Assembly (NCBI GenBank): GCA_007127595.1
Contig: SKZA01000220.1
Span: 1-5,804, forward strand
DNA from: Kiritimatiellia bacterium
GTDB lineage: Bacteria; Verrucomicrobiota; Kiritimatiellia; SLAD01
Direction of reading: 5' to 3'
Length of the DNA stretch: 5,804 nt
The notes under the pieces were generated by a model that had not been told where the DNA came from, searched no databases, and was given only the letters and a program-made list of their open reading frames with translations. Made by a program: the position numbers and the translations under genes. Below, in pieces: positions 1 through 4,466 of the stretch (positions are counted from its first letter, which is position 1; each line of letters starts with the position of its first letter).

Positions 1-722
1 AACACCTCGTACAGGATCACACCGAGGGAGTACACGTCGGACCGCACATCGATCTTCGACTGATCGCCTTCCGCCTGTTCAGGGCTGGCCCACTGAACCG
101 AGCCGAGAAATTCGCCGGTCCAGGTCACCGAAGGCAGCGCGTCGCCGTGATCGTCGAGCAGCGGCACGGCGCTCAAGGCCACGCCGAAATCGAGGATGTG
201 CGGTTCGCCGTAGCTGTCGATGATGATGTTCGACGGTTTAAGATCGCGATGGACCACGCCGCGCAGATGCGCGGCGTTGACCGCATCGGCGATGCGCACG
301 AACAGTTGCAGCAATTCTTTCAGGTCGTCCGCGGTCTTCGGCGAACCGTGCTGATCCCAGAAATCATCGATGAATTCAGCGAGGGTCTTGCCATGCACGT
401 ATTCGAGCACGAAATACGTCGAGCCGTCCGGCGTCTGGCCGCGGTCGATGACGGAAACGATATTGGGATGATCGAGCGCGGCCAGCACGCGCACTTCGCG
501 ATCCATTCGGACCTTTTCCTTTCGCGTGGCATAGCTGCCGCCGGGAAAGAACTTGATCGCCACCTTGCGCCCCGTGGACTTCTTGATGGCGGAAAAGATG
601 ATGGCTTGTCCCCCGCGCGTGATTTCGCGCTGGAGGATATAGCCTTCCAGTTCCAAGTCTTCCGGCTGCTGGTCCTCGGGCGGGTCCGCATCCGGTCGCT
701 CGTCTGCGTGTTGATCAACCAT
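1..722 (-). CDS. Hanks-type serine/threonine protein kinase, N-terminal part (cut by left window edge)
   Basis: Cytoplasmic kinase domain that transfers the ATP gamma-phosphate to Ser/Thr of target proteins. 240 residues are visible and the C-terminus lies outside the window. After an acidic, Pro/Gln-rich N-terminal tail (about 1-25) come the glycine-loop region ITRGGQAIIF (34-43), the ATP-anchoring lysine in VAIKFF (K57), a likely alpha-C glutamate (E76), the catalytic loop HRDLKPSN (158-165, D160 and N165), DFG (178-180), and the activation-segment end WASPEQ (211-216) followed by DVYSLGVILYE. All catalytic residues are present, but the glycine loop is degenerate: the first and third glycines are T35 and A40. 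ATG at 722 is chosen because the kinase fold starts soon after it; no good Shine-Dalgarno is seen. A weak promoter-like pair (TTGCGC at 776-771, 17 bp, TAATAA at 753-748) lies upstream. The HIT gene ends 92 bp upstream on the same strand. The ASPEQ wording resembles kinases of planctomycete-like bacteria (recall, not a search). Any sensor or membrane domain would be in the missing part, so the signal is unknown. Confidence 0.93.
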   Translation of the reverse strand, partial: MVDQHADERPDADPPEDQQPEDLELEGYILQREITRGGQAIIFSAIKKSTGRKVAIKFFPGGSYATRKEKVRMDREVRVLAALDHPNIVSVIDRGQTPDGSTYFVLEYVHGKTLAEFIDDFWDQHGSPKTADDLKELLQLFVRIADAVNAAHLRGVVHRDLKPSNIIIDSYGEPHILDFGVALSAVPLLDDHGDALPSVTWTGEFLGSVQWASPEQAEGDQSKIDVRSDVYSLGVILYEV

Positions 723-814
723 AAGCGCCGCAATTGAATGGTCTCTCTTATTACCATGCGCTTCGACCGCGCGCAAGAAGGGGGAATGGTTATTGGGGAT
801 TCAGTTCCATCGGA

Positions 815-1189
815 TCAATAGGAGGCCTTGCCCGGAATAACGCCCCGCACGCCGTCGCGCGGATTCGGCACATCGCCCGCACGGCGCGGAATCAGGTGAA
901 CGTGCGCGTGCAGAATGGTCTGTCCCGCCGCTTCGCCGTCGTTGATGCCGACATTGAATCCGGCGATGGAGGGATCCTGCGCGGTCAGGCGTTCCGTCCA
1001 GAGCTTGATCAGGGCGAGAACCTCGCGCCATTCGGAATCGGACAGTTCGCGGAACGAGACGACGTGGCGCACGGGCAGGATCAGGAGATGCCCGTTGGTC
1101 ACCGGATAGGCGTCGGCGATCACGCGTAATCCGCCGCGTTCCATCAAAATGCGGTCTTCGTTCAGTACGCAAAATGGGCAGGTACTCAT
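815..1189 (-). CDS. HIT-family protein (histidine-triad nucleotide hydrolase/transferase)
   Basis: A 124-residue protein of usual HIT length. HIT proteins are small cytosolic, usually dimeric enzymes that hydrolyse or transfer nucleoside monophosphates through a nucleotidyl-histidine intermediate (Ap4A hydrolase, AMP-lysine hydrolase or phosphorylase-like). The triad HAHVHLIPR is at 94-102, with H96 the expected nucleophile. An N-terminal CPFC pair (C4, C7) plus H42 and H98 would form the zinc site of the zinc-containing HIT branch. NGHLLILPVRHV (32-43) and GFNVGINDGEAAGQTILHAH (77-96) are typical of the family, and the end RGVIPGKASY matches its C-terminus. ATG at 1189 is preferred; an in-frame TTG at 1198 would add three residues. 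Neither start has a clear Shine-Dalgarno. The gene diverges from the tRNA-Phe gene, so both promoters must lie in 1190-1264, and it precedes the kinase on the same strand. Physiological substrate cannot be told from sequence. Confidence 0.94.
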   Translation of the reverse strand: MSTCPFCVLNEDRILMERGGLRVIADAYPVTNGHLLILPVRHVVSFRELSDSEWREVLALIKLWTERLTAQDPSIAGFNVGINDGEAAGQTILHAHVHLIPRRAGDVPNPRDGVRGVIPGKASY

Positions 1190-1216
1190 GAGCGCCAAGG
1201 ATAGGCTGCTAGGTCA

Positions 1217-1244
1217 TTGACATCCAGTTGAAAAGTCGTACCAT
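1217..1244 (+). promoter_or_regulatory. Sigma70-type promoter for tRNA-Phe
   Basis: A perfect TTGACA at 1217-1222 is followed, after 16 bp, by TACCAT at 1239-1244 (4 of 6 to TATAAT). Transcription would begin near 1250, giving a leader of roughly 14 nt before the mature tRNA end at 1265, a normal arrangement for a tRNA gene. The -10 is imperfect, hence moderate confidence. Confidence 0.6.
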
Positions 1245-1264
1245 CCTGCTTCTCATCTCCTTAT

Positions 1265-1338
<74 letters not shown>

Positions 1339-1340
<2 letters not shown>

Positions 1341-1375
1341 GGCTTCGTCCGGAGCGCAGCGCAGGACGAAGCCTG
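1339..1375 (+). repeat. 12-bp perfect inverted repeat starting inside the tRNA CCA end
   Basis: CAGGCTTCGTCC (1339-1350) is exactly complementary to GGACGAAGCCTG (1364-1375), with a 13-nt GC-rich spacer. The first two bases of the left arm are the last two bases of the tRNA CCA. No T-tract follows directly, so on its own it is more like a processing hairpin or a palindromic repeat than a classical terminator. Confidence 0.75.
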
Positions 1376-1430
1376 CCTCGGCGAAGTTCCCGAGCCTTGC
1401 GAAGGGGCGAAGCCGGGCGGGTGGATTTTT
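1372..1430 (+). terminator. Candidate terminator after tRNA-Phe, overlapping the preceding hairpin
   Basis: CCTGCCTCGGC (1372-1382) can pair with GCCGGGCGGG (1412-1421), with two G-T wobbles and one bulged C. The enclosed stretch contains a small CCTT-gcg-AAGG hairpin (1395-1405). Five Ts follow at 1426-1430, four bases past the stem. Its left arm shares 1372-1375 with the previous hairpin, so the two folds are mutually exclusive. It would separate the tRNA from the UspA gene. The long loop and the gap before the T-tract make it uncertain. Confidence 0.4.
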
Positions 1431-1467
1431 GCTTCGCGGACAACCCTGTTCGGGGTATTCTTTCAGC

Positions 1468-1914
1468 ATGAAGACGATTTTGGTCGCCATTGATTTTTCC
1501 TCCGTGACGGAGCCGATGCTGGATGTGGCCGTGCGCATGGCGCGGTCCTTCGATGCCCGGTTATGTCTGGTGCATGTCGCACCTCCCGATCCCACCTTTG
1601 TCGGTTATGAAGCCGGGCCGCAAACCGTGCGGGACGCCGTAGCGGAGGAATTCCGTGAAGAACACCGCAAATTGCACGCCTTGCAAAAGCGCGTCGAAGA
1701 ACAGGGCGTCACGGCCACCTCACAGTTCATCCAGGGGCCGACGATTGAAAAGATCCTGGAGGAGGCCAAGGACTTGGAAGCGGACCTGATTGTGATGGGT
1801 TCGCACGGGCGCGGCGCGCTCTATCACCTGATTGTCGGCAGCGTATCCGAAGGCGTCTTGCGCAAGGCGACGTGCCCCGTTCTCGTGGTACCCAGTCCGC
1901 GGGAAGATAAGTAG
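1468..1914 (+). CDS. Universal stress protein, UspA family, single domain, ATP-binding type
   Basis: 148 residues, the standard length of one Usp domain. Usp proteins are cytoplasmic, form dimers, and bind ATP in the subgroup that carries the G-2x-G-9x-G-S/T motif. That motif is complete here: G111-S-H-G114, nine residues, then G124-S125. The N-terminus MKTILVAIDFS places the nucleotide-contacting aspartate at D9, the central strand LCLVHVAPP is at 32-40, and the domain ends with the usual CPVLVVPSP (136-144). ATG at 1468 is chosen because the first beta strand begins there; the frame stays open upstream, but that part translates the tRNA and repeats. A GGGG stretch (1452-1455) lies 12 bp before the start and is a poor Shine-Dalgarno. 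A TATTCT (1456-1461) sits too close to the start to be a normal -10 unless the leader is minimal. The gene is convergent with the sulfurtransferase. The actual stress response cannot be read from the sequence. Confidence 0.94.
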   Translation: MKTILVAIDFSSVTEPMLDVAVRMARSFDARLCLVHVAPPDPTFVGYEAGPQTVRDAVAEEFREEHRKLHALQKRVEEQGVTATSQFIQGPTIEKILEEAKDLEADLIVMGSHGRGALYHLIVGSVSEGVLRKATCPVLVVPSPREDK

Positions 1915-1949
1915 AGCCTATCCGCTTGCGTTTCAGAATAACCTCACAT

Positions 1950-2036
1950 TGGAGGGTCACGCTTCCGCGTGACCCGGACGCGCGGATCCGCCTTCGCAGG
2001 GCCTACGGCGGGACAAGAGCGCGTCCCTCCATGGAG
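1950..2036. repeat. Branched palindromic repeat cluster
   Basis: Several nested or competing inverted repeats lie in under 90 bp: GGGTCACGC/GCGTGACCC (1954-1962 and 1967-1975, loop TTCC, perfect 9 bp); GGACGCGC/GCGCGTCC (1976-1983 and 2019-2026, perfect 8 bp); inside it CCGCC/GGCGG (1988-1992 and 2007-2011); an outer pair TGGAGGG/CCCTCCA (1950-1956 and 2025-2031); and the palindrome CTCCATGGAG (2027-2036). They suggest a multi-arm DNA or RNA fold. The first hairpin lies 39 bp past the UspA stop and could aid termination or 3'-end stability, but no T-tract follows. Confidence 0.7.
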
Positions 2037-2186
2037 AATGTAAGCGTTTTCGGTATGTTGTCCTACCCGCCCCGGCCCGCATGTCGCAGCAGACGAAAGA
2101 TTTTCCCGCCGGAGGCCATGCGCGTTAACTTAAGCATTGCCCCGGCCCTACTTCCCCTTCCGCCGCTGTTCGTTGGAGACCGGAAG

Positions 2187-2208
2187 GCGCCCTGCTGGAG
2201 CAGGGCGC
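2187..2208. repeat. Hairpin repeat, copy 1 (core CCCTGCT-GG-AGCAGGG)
   Basis: A 22-bp palindrome with 10-bp perfect arms (GCGCCCTGCT and AGCAGGGCGC) around a central GG. It is followed by TACGA, so read on the minus strand it starts TCGTAGCGCCC and matches copy 2 at 2240-2263 with a single mismatch over 24 bp. Confidence 0.8.
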
Positions 2209-2244
2209 TACGAAAACGTGAACGACCGTTGTTTGTCTCTCGTA

Positions 2245-2266
2245 GCTCCCTGCTCCAGCAGGGAGC
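2245..2266. repeat. Hairpin repeat, copy 2 (core CCCTGCT-CC-AGCAGGG), inverted to copy 1
   Basis: A 22-bp palindrome with 10-bp arms (GCTCCCTGCT and AGCAGGGAGC) around a central CC. The compensating change against copy 1 (GCGC/GCGC there, GCTC/GAGC here) keeps the hairpin paired, which suggests the fold rather than the exact bases is maintained. Confidence 0.8.
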
Positions 2267-2365
2267 ATTCAGGTCCGCCGATGAGCAAGGGTTTGGCCAC
2301 ATACGTCTTGGTGTTTGGCATTAAGTTAACGCGCAGGGCCGGAGGCGGTCCGCCTTCGGAGGAAA

Positions 2366-2381
2366 CGCAAAGGCGCAAAGT
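2366..2381. repeat. Two-unit 8-bp tandem repeat CGCAAAGG/CGCAAAGT
   Basis: Two adjacent 8-bp units differ only in the last base and run straight into a T-tract (2381-2386). Similar CGCAAAG strings recur as dispersed intergenic repeats in some genomes (recall only). With two copies this may be chance or a remnant. Confidence 0.35.
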
Positions 2382-2428
2382 TTTTTGATGTGTGGTTGTT
2401 GGCGAAGCGCGGTGTATATGACGCTTGG

Positions 2429-3286
2429 TCAGCTTCGTTCGATCGGCGCGCCGATGAGATTGCCCCATTCCGTCCAGCTCCCATCATAGTTGGACACGTC
2501 GGGATGGCCCAATAGATACTTCATCACGAACCAGGTATGCGATGACCGTTCGCCGATGCGACAGTAGGTGATGGTTTTCCGGTCCGAGCGAACACCTCGT
2601 TCGGCGAATAACGCGCGCAGCGCGTCGGGCGACTTGAATGTCCCGTCCTCGTTCAACGTTTCCGCCCACGGGACATTGACGGCGCCGGGGATGTGCCCTC
2701 CGCGTTGCGCCGTTTCGTTCATGCCCGGCGGCGCGATGACGTCGCCCTTGTATTCGGCGACGGAGCGTACGTCGACCAGGTTTGCGTCACGCTGTTCGAC
2801 CTGCGCGAAAACGTCTTCCTTGAAGGCTCGAATCGACGGGTCGGGTTCGGCCGCCTCGTACACGACGTGATCCGGTTCGGGTATATCCGTTACGAGTTCG
2901 CGCCCTTCGGCAATCCATTTGCCGCGGCCGCCGTCCATAAGTTTGAGCTTTTCGTCGGGGTGGCCGAAGTAACGGAACTGCCACAACGCATAAGCGGCGA
3001 ACCAGTTGTGGTTGTCGCCGTAGAACACGACGGTGGTGTCGTTGGCCACGCCCACATGCCGACATAAACGCTCGAATTCCTCCCCGGTCAACAAGTCGCG
3101 CCGCACGCGGTTACTCAATTGGGAGGTCCAGTTCACGCCGAACGCGCCGGGCAGGTGGCCGTGTTCGTAAGCCGACGTGTCCACGTCCACTTCCAGCAAG
3201 CGGATCCCCTTTGTGTGGAGGCGATCGGCCACCCATTGCGTTGTCGCAAGCATGTCAGGTCGTGCGTATGGTTCGCGCGATTGCAT
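2429..3286 (-). CDS. Thiosulfate sulfurtransferase (two-domain rhodanese)
   Basis: 285 residues, the normal length for tandem rhodaneses, which move sulfane sulfur from thiosulfate or a similar donor to cyanide or thiol acceptors through a cysteine persulfide. Domain 1 (about 10-130) has DVDTSAYEHGHLPGA and ends with LMDGGRGKW. It is non-catalytic: aspartate (D91 of YGDNHN) stands in the cysteine position. Domain 2 (about 150-280) has VDVRSVAEYKG, GHIPGAVNVPW and the active loop CRIGERSS with C242. CRIGERSSHTWF is the loop type of the CysA/SseA thiosulfate sulfurtransferases, unlike the CGSGV loop of mercaptopyruvate enzymes. No signal peptide is seen, so it should be cytosolic. ATG at 3286 is preferred; an in-frame GTG at 3292 would add two residues, and neither has a Shine-Dalgarno. 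It diverges from the HAD gene with a gap of about 29 bp. No sulfate-assimilation genes are adjacent, so the pathway (detoxification or sulfur delivery) is open. Confidence 0.94.
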   Translation of the reverse strand: MQSREPYARPDMLATTQWVADRLHTKGIRLLEVDVDTSAYEHGHLPGAFGVNWTSQLSNRVRRDLLTGEEFERLCRHVGVANDTTVVFYGDNHNWFAAYALWQFRYFGHPDEKLKLMDGGRGKWIAEGRELVTDIPEPDHVVYEAAEPDPSIRAFKEDVFAQVEQRDANLVDVRSVAEYKGDVIAPPGMNETAQRGGHIPGAVNVPWAETLNEDGTFKSPDALRALFAERGVRSDRKTITYCRIGERSSHTWFVMKYLLGHPDVSNYDGSWTEWGNLIGAPIERS

Positions 3287-3324
3287 TTGCACGGCAGTAT
3301 AGGTATATCAAAAACATGTTGAAA
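3281..3324. promoter_or_regulatory. Candidate overlapping divergent promoters, possibly leaderless
   Basis: Only about 29 bp separate two divergent starts. On the plus strand TTGCAT (3281-3286), 17 bp and TATATC (3304-3309) would place transcription close to the HAD ATG at 3316. On the minus strand TTTCAA (3324-3319), 17 bp and TATACT (3301-3296) would start near the sulfurtransferase ATG. Both -35 boxes are weak. The absence of Shine-Dalgarno sequences in both genes fits leaderless or near-leaderless messages. Confidence 0.3.
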
Positions 3325-3984
3325 GCGGATTTTCTTGAAGCGCCGGTGTCGCGCGTGGTTTGGGACTGGAACGGCACCTTGTTCAACGACGCCTGGCTGT
3401 GTATGGACGTAATGAACGGCCTGCTGCGCGAACACGAACTGCCCCTATTGACGCTGGAACGCTATCAGCGTGTGTTCGACTTTCCGGTGGTGGATTACTA
3501 TCGCCGCCTGGGCTTCGATCTGGAGCGCCATTCATTCGAAGCCCTGGGCACGGCGTTCATAAAAGAATATGAACGACGGCGGCTGGAATGTGACCTGCAC
3601 GACGGCGCCCTGCAGGCGTTAACTTCGCTGGCGCGCGCGGGCGTGCCGCAATCCGTCTTGTCGGCTTACGAACATTCCACTTTGGTGTCGTTGCTGCGCC
3701 ATTTTGAGATCTACGGGTTCTTTGACCATGTGACGGGAAGCGATGATCATTACGCTGCGGGCAAGATCGACAAGGCGCTCATGTGGATGCGCAAAGCGAA
3801 TTGTTCCCCGAAAGATATCCTGTTGATCGGCGATACGGCACACGATGCCGAGGTGGCCGCAGCCATGGGCGCGCAATGCGTTTTGCTTGCGGGAGGCAAC
3901 CAGCATGAGGACCGATTGCGGGAATGCGGGCGGCCCTTATTCCCGTCGCTGCGCGTGCTTGCAGATCGTTGGTTGGGGTCATAA
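3316..3984 (+). CDS. HAD-superfamily hydrolase (phosphoglycolate phosphatase-like, DWNGT variant)
   Basis: 222 residues with the HAD Rossmann core and an alpha-helical C1-type cap (about 24-95). Motif I is DWNGTL (17-22) with nucleophile D17; the usual second aspartate (D+2) is asparagine N19. Motif II is S116 in SVLSAYE, motif III is K150 in AAGKIDKAL, and motif IV is GDTAHDAEVA (172-181) with D173 and D177 for magnesium. FDFPVVDYYRRLGFD (54-68) lies in the cap. Such proteins normally dephosphorylate small soluble metabolites. The N-for-D change recurs, as I recall, in a HAD clade carrying WDWNGTL, so it is probably a clade trait rather than damage; substrate is unknown. ATG at 3316 is chosen because motif I follows at the normal distance; the frame is open further upstream, but longer starts would overlap the divergent sulfurtransferase. 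No Shine-Dalgarno is seen. A strong terminator begins 2 bp after the stop codon. Confidence 0.9.
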   Translation: MLKADFLEAPVSRVVWDWNGTLFNDAWLCMDVMNGLLREHELPLLTLERYQRVFDFPVVDYYRRLGFDLERHSFEALGTAFIKEYERRRLECDLHDGALQALTSLARAGVPQSVLSAYEHSTLVSLLRHFEIYGFFDHVTGSDDHYAAGKIDKALMWMRKANCSPKDILLIGDTAHDAEVAAAMGAQCVLLAGGNQHEDRLRECGRPLFPSLRVLADRWLGS

Positions 3985-3986
3985 AG

Positions 3987-4022
3987 AAAACGGACGCCCG
4001 CGTAAACGCGCGCGTCCGTTTT
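3987..4022. terminator. Bidirectional intrinsic terminator between HAD and KTSC genes
   Basis: AAAACGGACGC (3987-3997) pairs perfectly with GCGTCCGTTTT (4012-4022). After one C-C mismatch the stem continues for four base pairs (3999-4002 with 4007-4010) to a TAAA loop. Read on plus it ends in four Ts, and read on minus it also ends in four Ts, so it can stop both the HAD transcript (stop at 3984) and the lipoprotein transcript (stop at 4046). Confidence 0.88.
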
Positions 4023-4045
4023 CATGTGAGCGTTATCGCCGTCGA

Positions 4046-4357
4046 TCAGGGACGATCGAACTCGAACTGATCGCGAATGTTCTGGTGATAGAACGCGCCA
4101 ATCGACTCGGCCGCCATCAATCCTTCATAGACATCGGCGCCGACATTCTTGTACACGTAGGTCTCGCCGCCCTCGCGGAATACCACGGTCAACTCCTGCG
4201 ACGCCGGATCATAGCCGACATGGCTGAAGGTGCTGGAATCCACGGTCTGAAGGCCGGGCTCTCCGATTTCCTGCGCCTGTTCGCAGCCTGTGACCGCCAA
4301 CACGGCCGTTACCGCAATGGCCGCAATGACGGGCAAACCAATCATACGTATCTTCAT
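4046..4357 (-). CDS. Small predicted lipoprotein with a KTSC domain
   Basis: 103 residues. The start MKIRM plus a hydrophobic stretch (about 6-23) ends in AVTGC, a lipobox, so cleavage and lipidation at C25 are expected. A short linker (26-38) leads to SSTFSHVGYDPASQELTVVF and then GGETYVYKNVGADVYEGLM..SIGAFYHQNIRD (41-96), which is the KTSC domain pattern (named after the C-terminus of some lysyl-tRNA synthetases): Ser/Thr-rich entry, strand pair, Y-x-Y, and the S-x-G-x-(F/Y) helix. The function of this domain is not established, and stand-alone forms are usually cytoplasmic. ATG at 4357 is chosen because it has the best ribosome site in the window (GGGGGAG a few bases upstream) and gives a proper signal peptide; a TTG at 4396 in the same frame would spoil it. 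A candidate promoter TTGCTT-17 bp-TACGAT lies at 4442-4414, and a 14-bp palindrome lies in the leader. Confidence 0.88.
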   Translation of the reverse strand: MKIRMIGLPVIAAIAVTAVLAVTGCEQAQEIGEPGLQTVDSSTFSHVGYDPASQELTVVFREGGETYVYKNVGADVYEGLMAAESIGAFYHQNIRDQFEFDRP

Positions 4358-4382
4358 TTGTCTCCCCCTGTCTGTTGTGTTC

Positions 4383-4396
4383 TTGGGTAAACCCAA
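4383..4396. promoter_or_regulatory. Operator-like palindrome upstream of the KTSC lipoprotein
   Basis: TTGGGTAAACCCAA has perfect 6-bp arms around AA and lies 26 bp upstream of the lipoprotein start. It falls just downstream of the candidate -10 (TACGAT, 4419-4414). It could be a binding site for a dimeric repressor or a small mRNA hairpin. There is only one copy in the window and the regulator is unknown. Confidence 0.3.
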
Positions 4397-4413
4397 AGTG
4401 CCTGTACTAAGCG

Positions 4414-4442
4414 CAGATCGTAGGCCGCACGGTCGAACGAAG
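4414..4442 (-). promoter_or_regulatory. Candidate promoter for the KTSC lipoprotein
   Basis: On the minus strand TTGCTT (4442-4437) and TACGAT (4419-4414) are separated by 17 bp. The -10 matches 4 of 6 bases and the -35 only 3 of 6. Transcription would start near 4407, giving a leader of about 50 nt that contains the palindrome and the strong Shine-Dalgarno. No intrinsic terminator was found between the permease stop (4467) and this site, so read-through from the permease is also possible. Confidence 0.35.
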
Positions 4443-4466
4443 CAAGGTTTTTGTGGCGGGGAGCGA

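Larger units (their letters stand above)
2106..2348. mobile_element. MITE-like concentric inverted-repeat element, 243 bp, no coding capacity
   Basis: The 28-bp ends 2106-2133 and 2321-2348 are inverted repeats, matching at 24 of 28 positions by hand. The inner 15 bp are perfect (TGCGCGTTAACTTAA at 2119-2133; its complement at 2321-2335). About 55 bp inside each end lies a 22-bp near-palindrome (2187-2208 and 2245-2266) that is itself a hairpin and is inverted relative to the other. At the middle is AACG-AC-CGTT (2221-2230). All three layers share a centre near 2226-2227. Size, terminal repeats, lack of a gene and location between convergent genes fit a miniature inverted-repeat element. No target-site duplication was recognised and no transposase is in the window, so mobility is inferred. 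Confidence 0.5.
1915..2428. other. Gene-free 514-bp gap between convergent genes, filled with palindromes
   Basis: No credible protein gene is seen on either strand; the short open frames here mirror the inverted repeats. From left to right it holds a hairpin cluster (1950-2036), a little-structured spacer (2037-2105), a 243-bp concentric inverted-repeat element (2106-2348), a two-unit 8-bp tandem (2366-2381) with an abutting run of six Ts (2381-2386), and plain sequence up to the sulfurtransferase stop. The UspA gene enters from the left and the sulfurtransferase from the right, so transcripts from both sides end here, and these hairpins may serve as terminators. Confidence 0.7.

Noticed and set aside
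147..737. Long open frame (196 aa) on the plus strand opposite the kinase gene.
   Set aside because: It is the antisense of a kinase frame with all catalytic motifs; GC-rich codon bias keeps such shadow frames open.
320..757. Minus-strand open frame (145 aa) starting just upstream of the kinase start.
   Set aside because: It is another frame of the same strand, Arg/Ser-rich with no family features; the kinase frame explains the sequence.
1915..2428. CRISPR array.
   Set aside because: The repeats are inverted and nested, with no regular direct repeats or spacers, and no cas genes are nearby.
1926..2468. Several open frames of 77-132 aa in the gap between UspA and sulfurtransferase.
   Set aside because: They run through the inverted repeats, mirror one another on opposite strands, lack ribosome sites and resemble no family.
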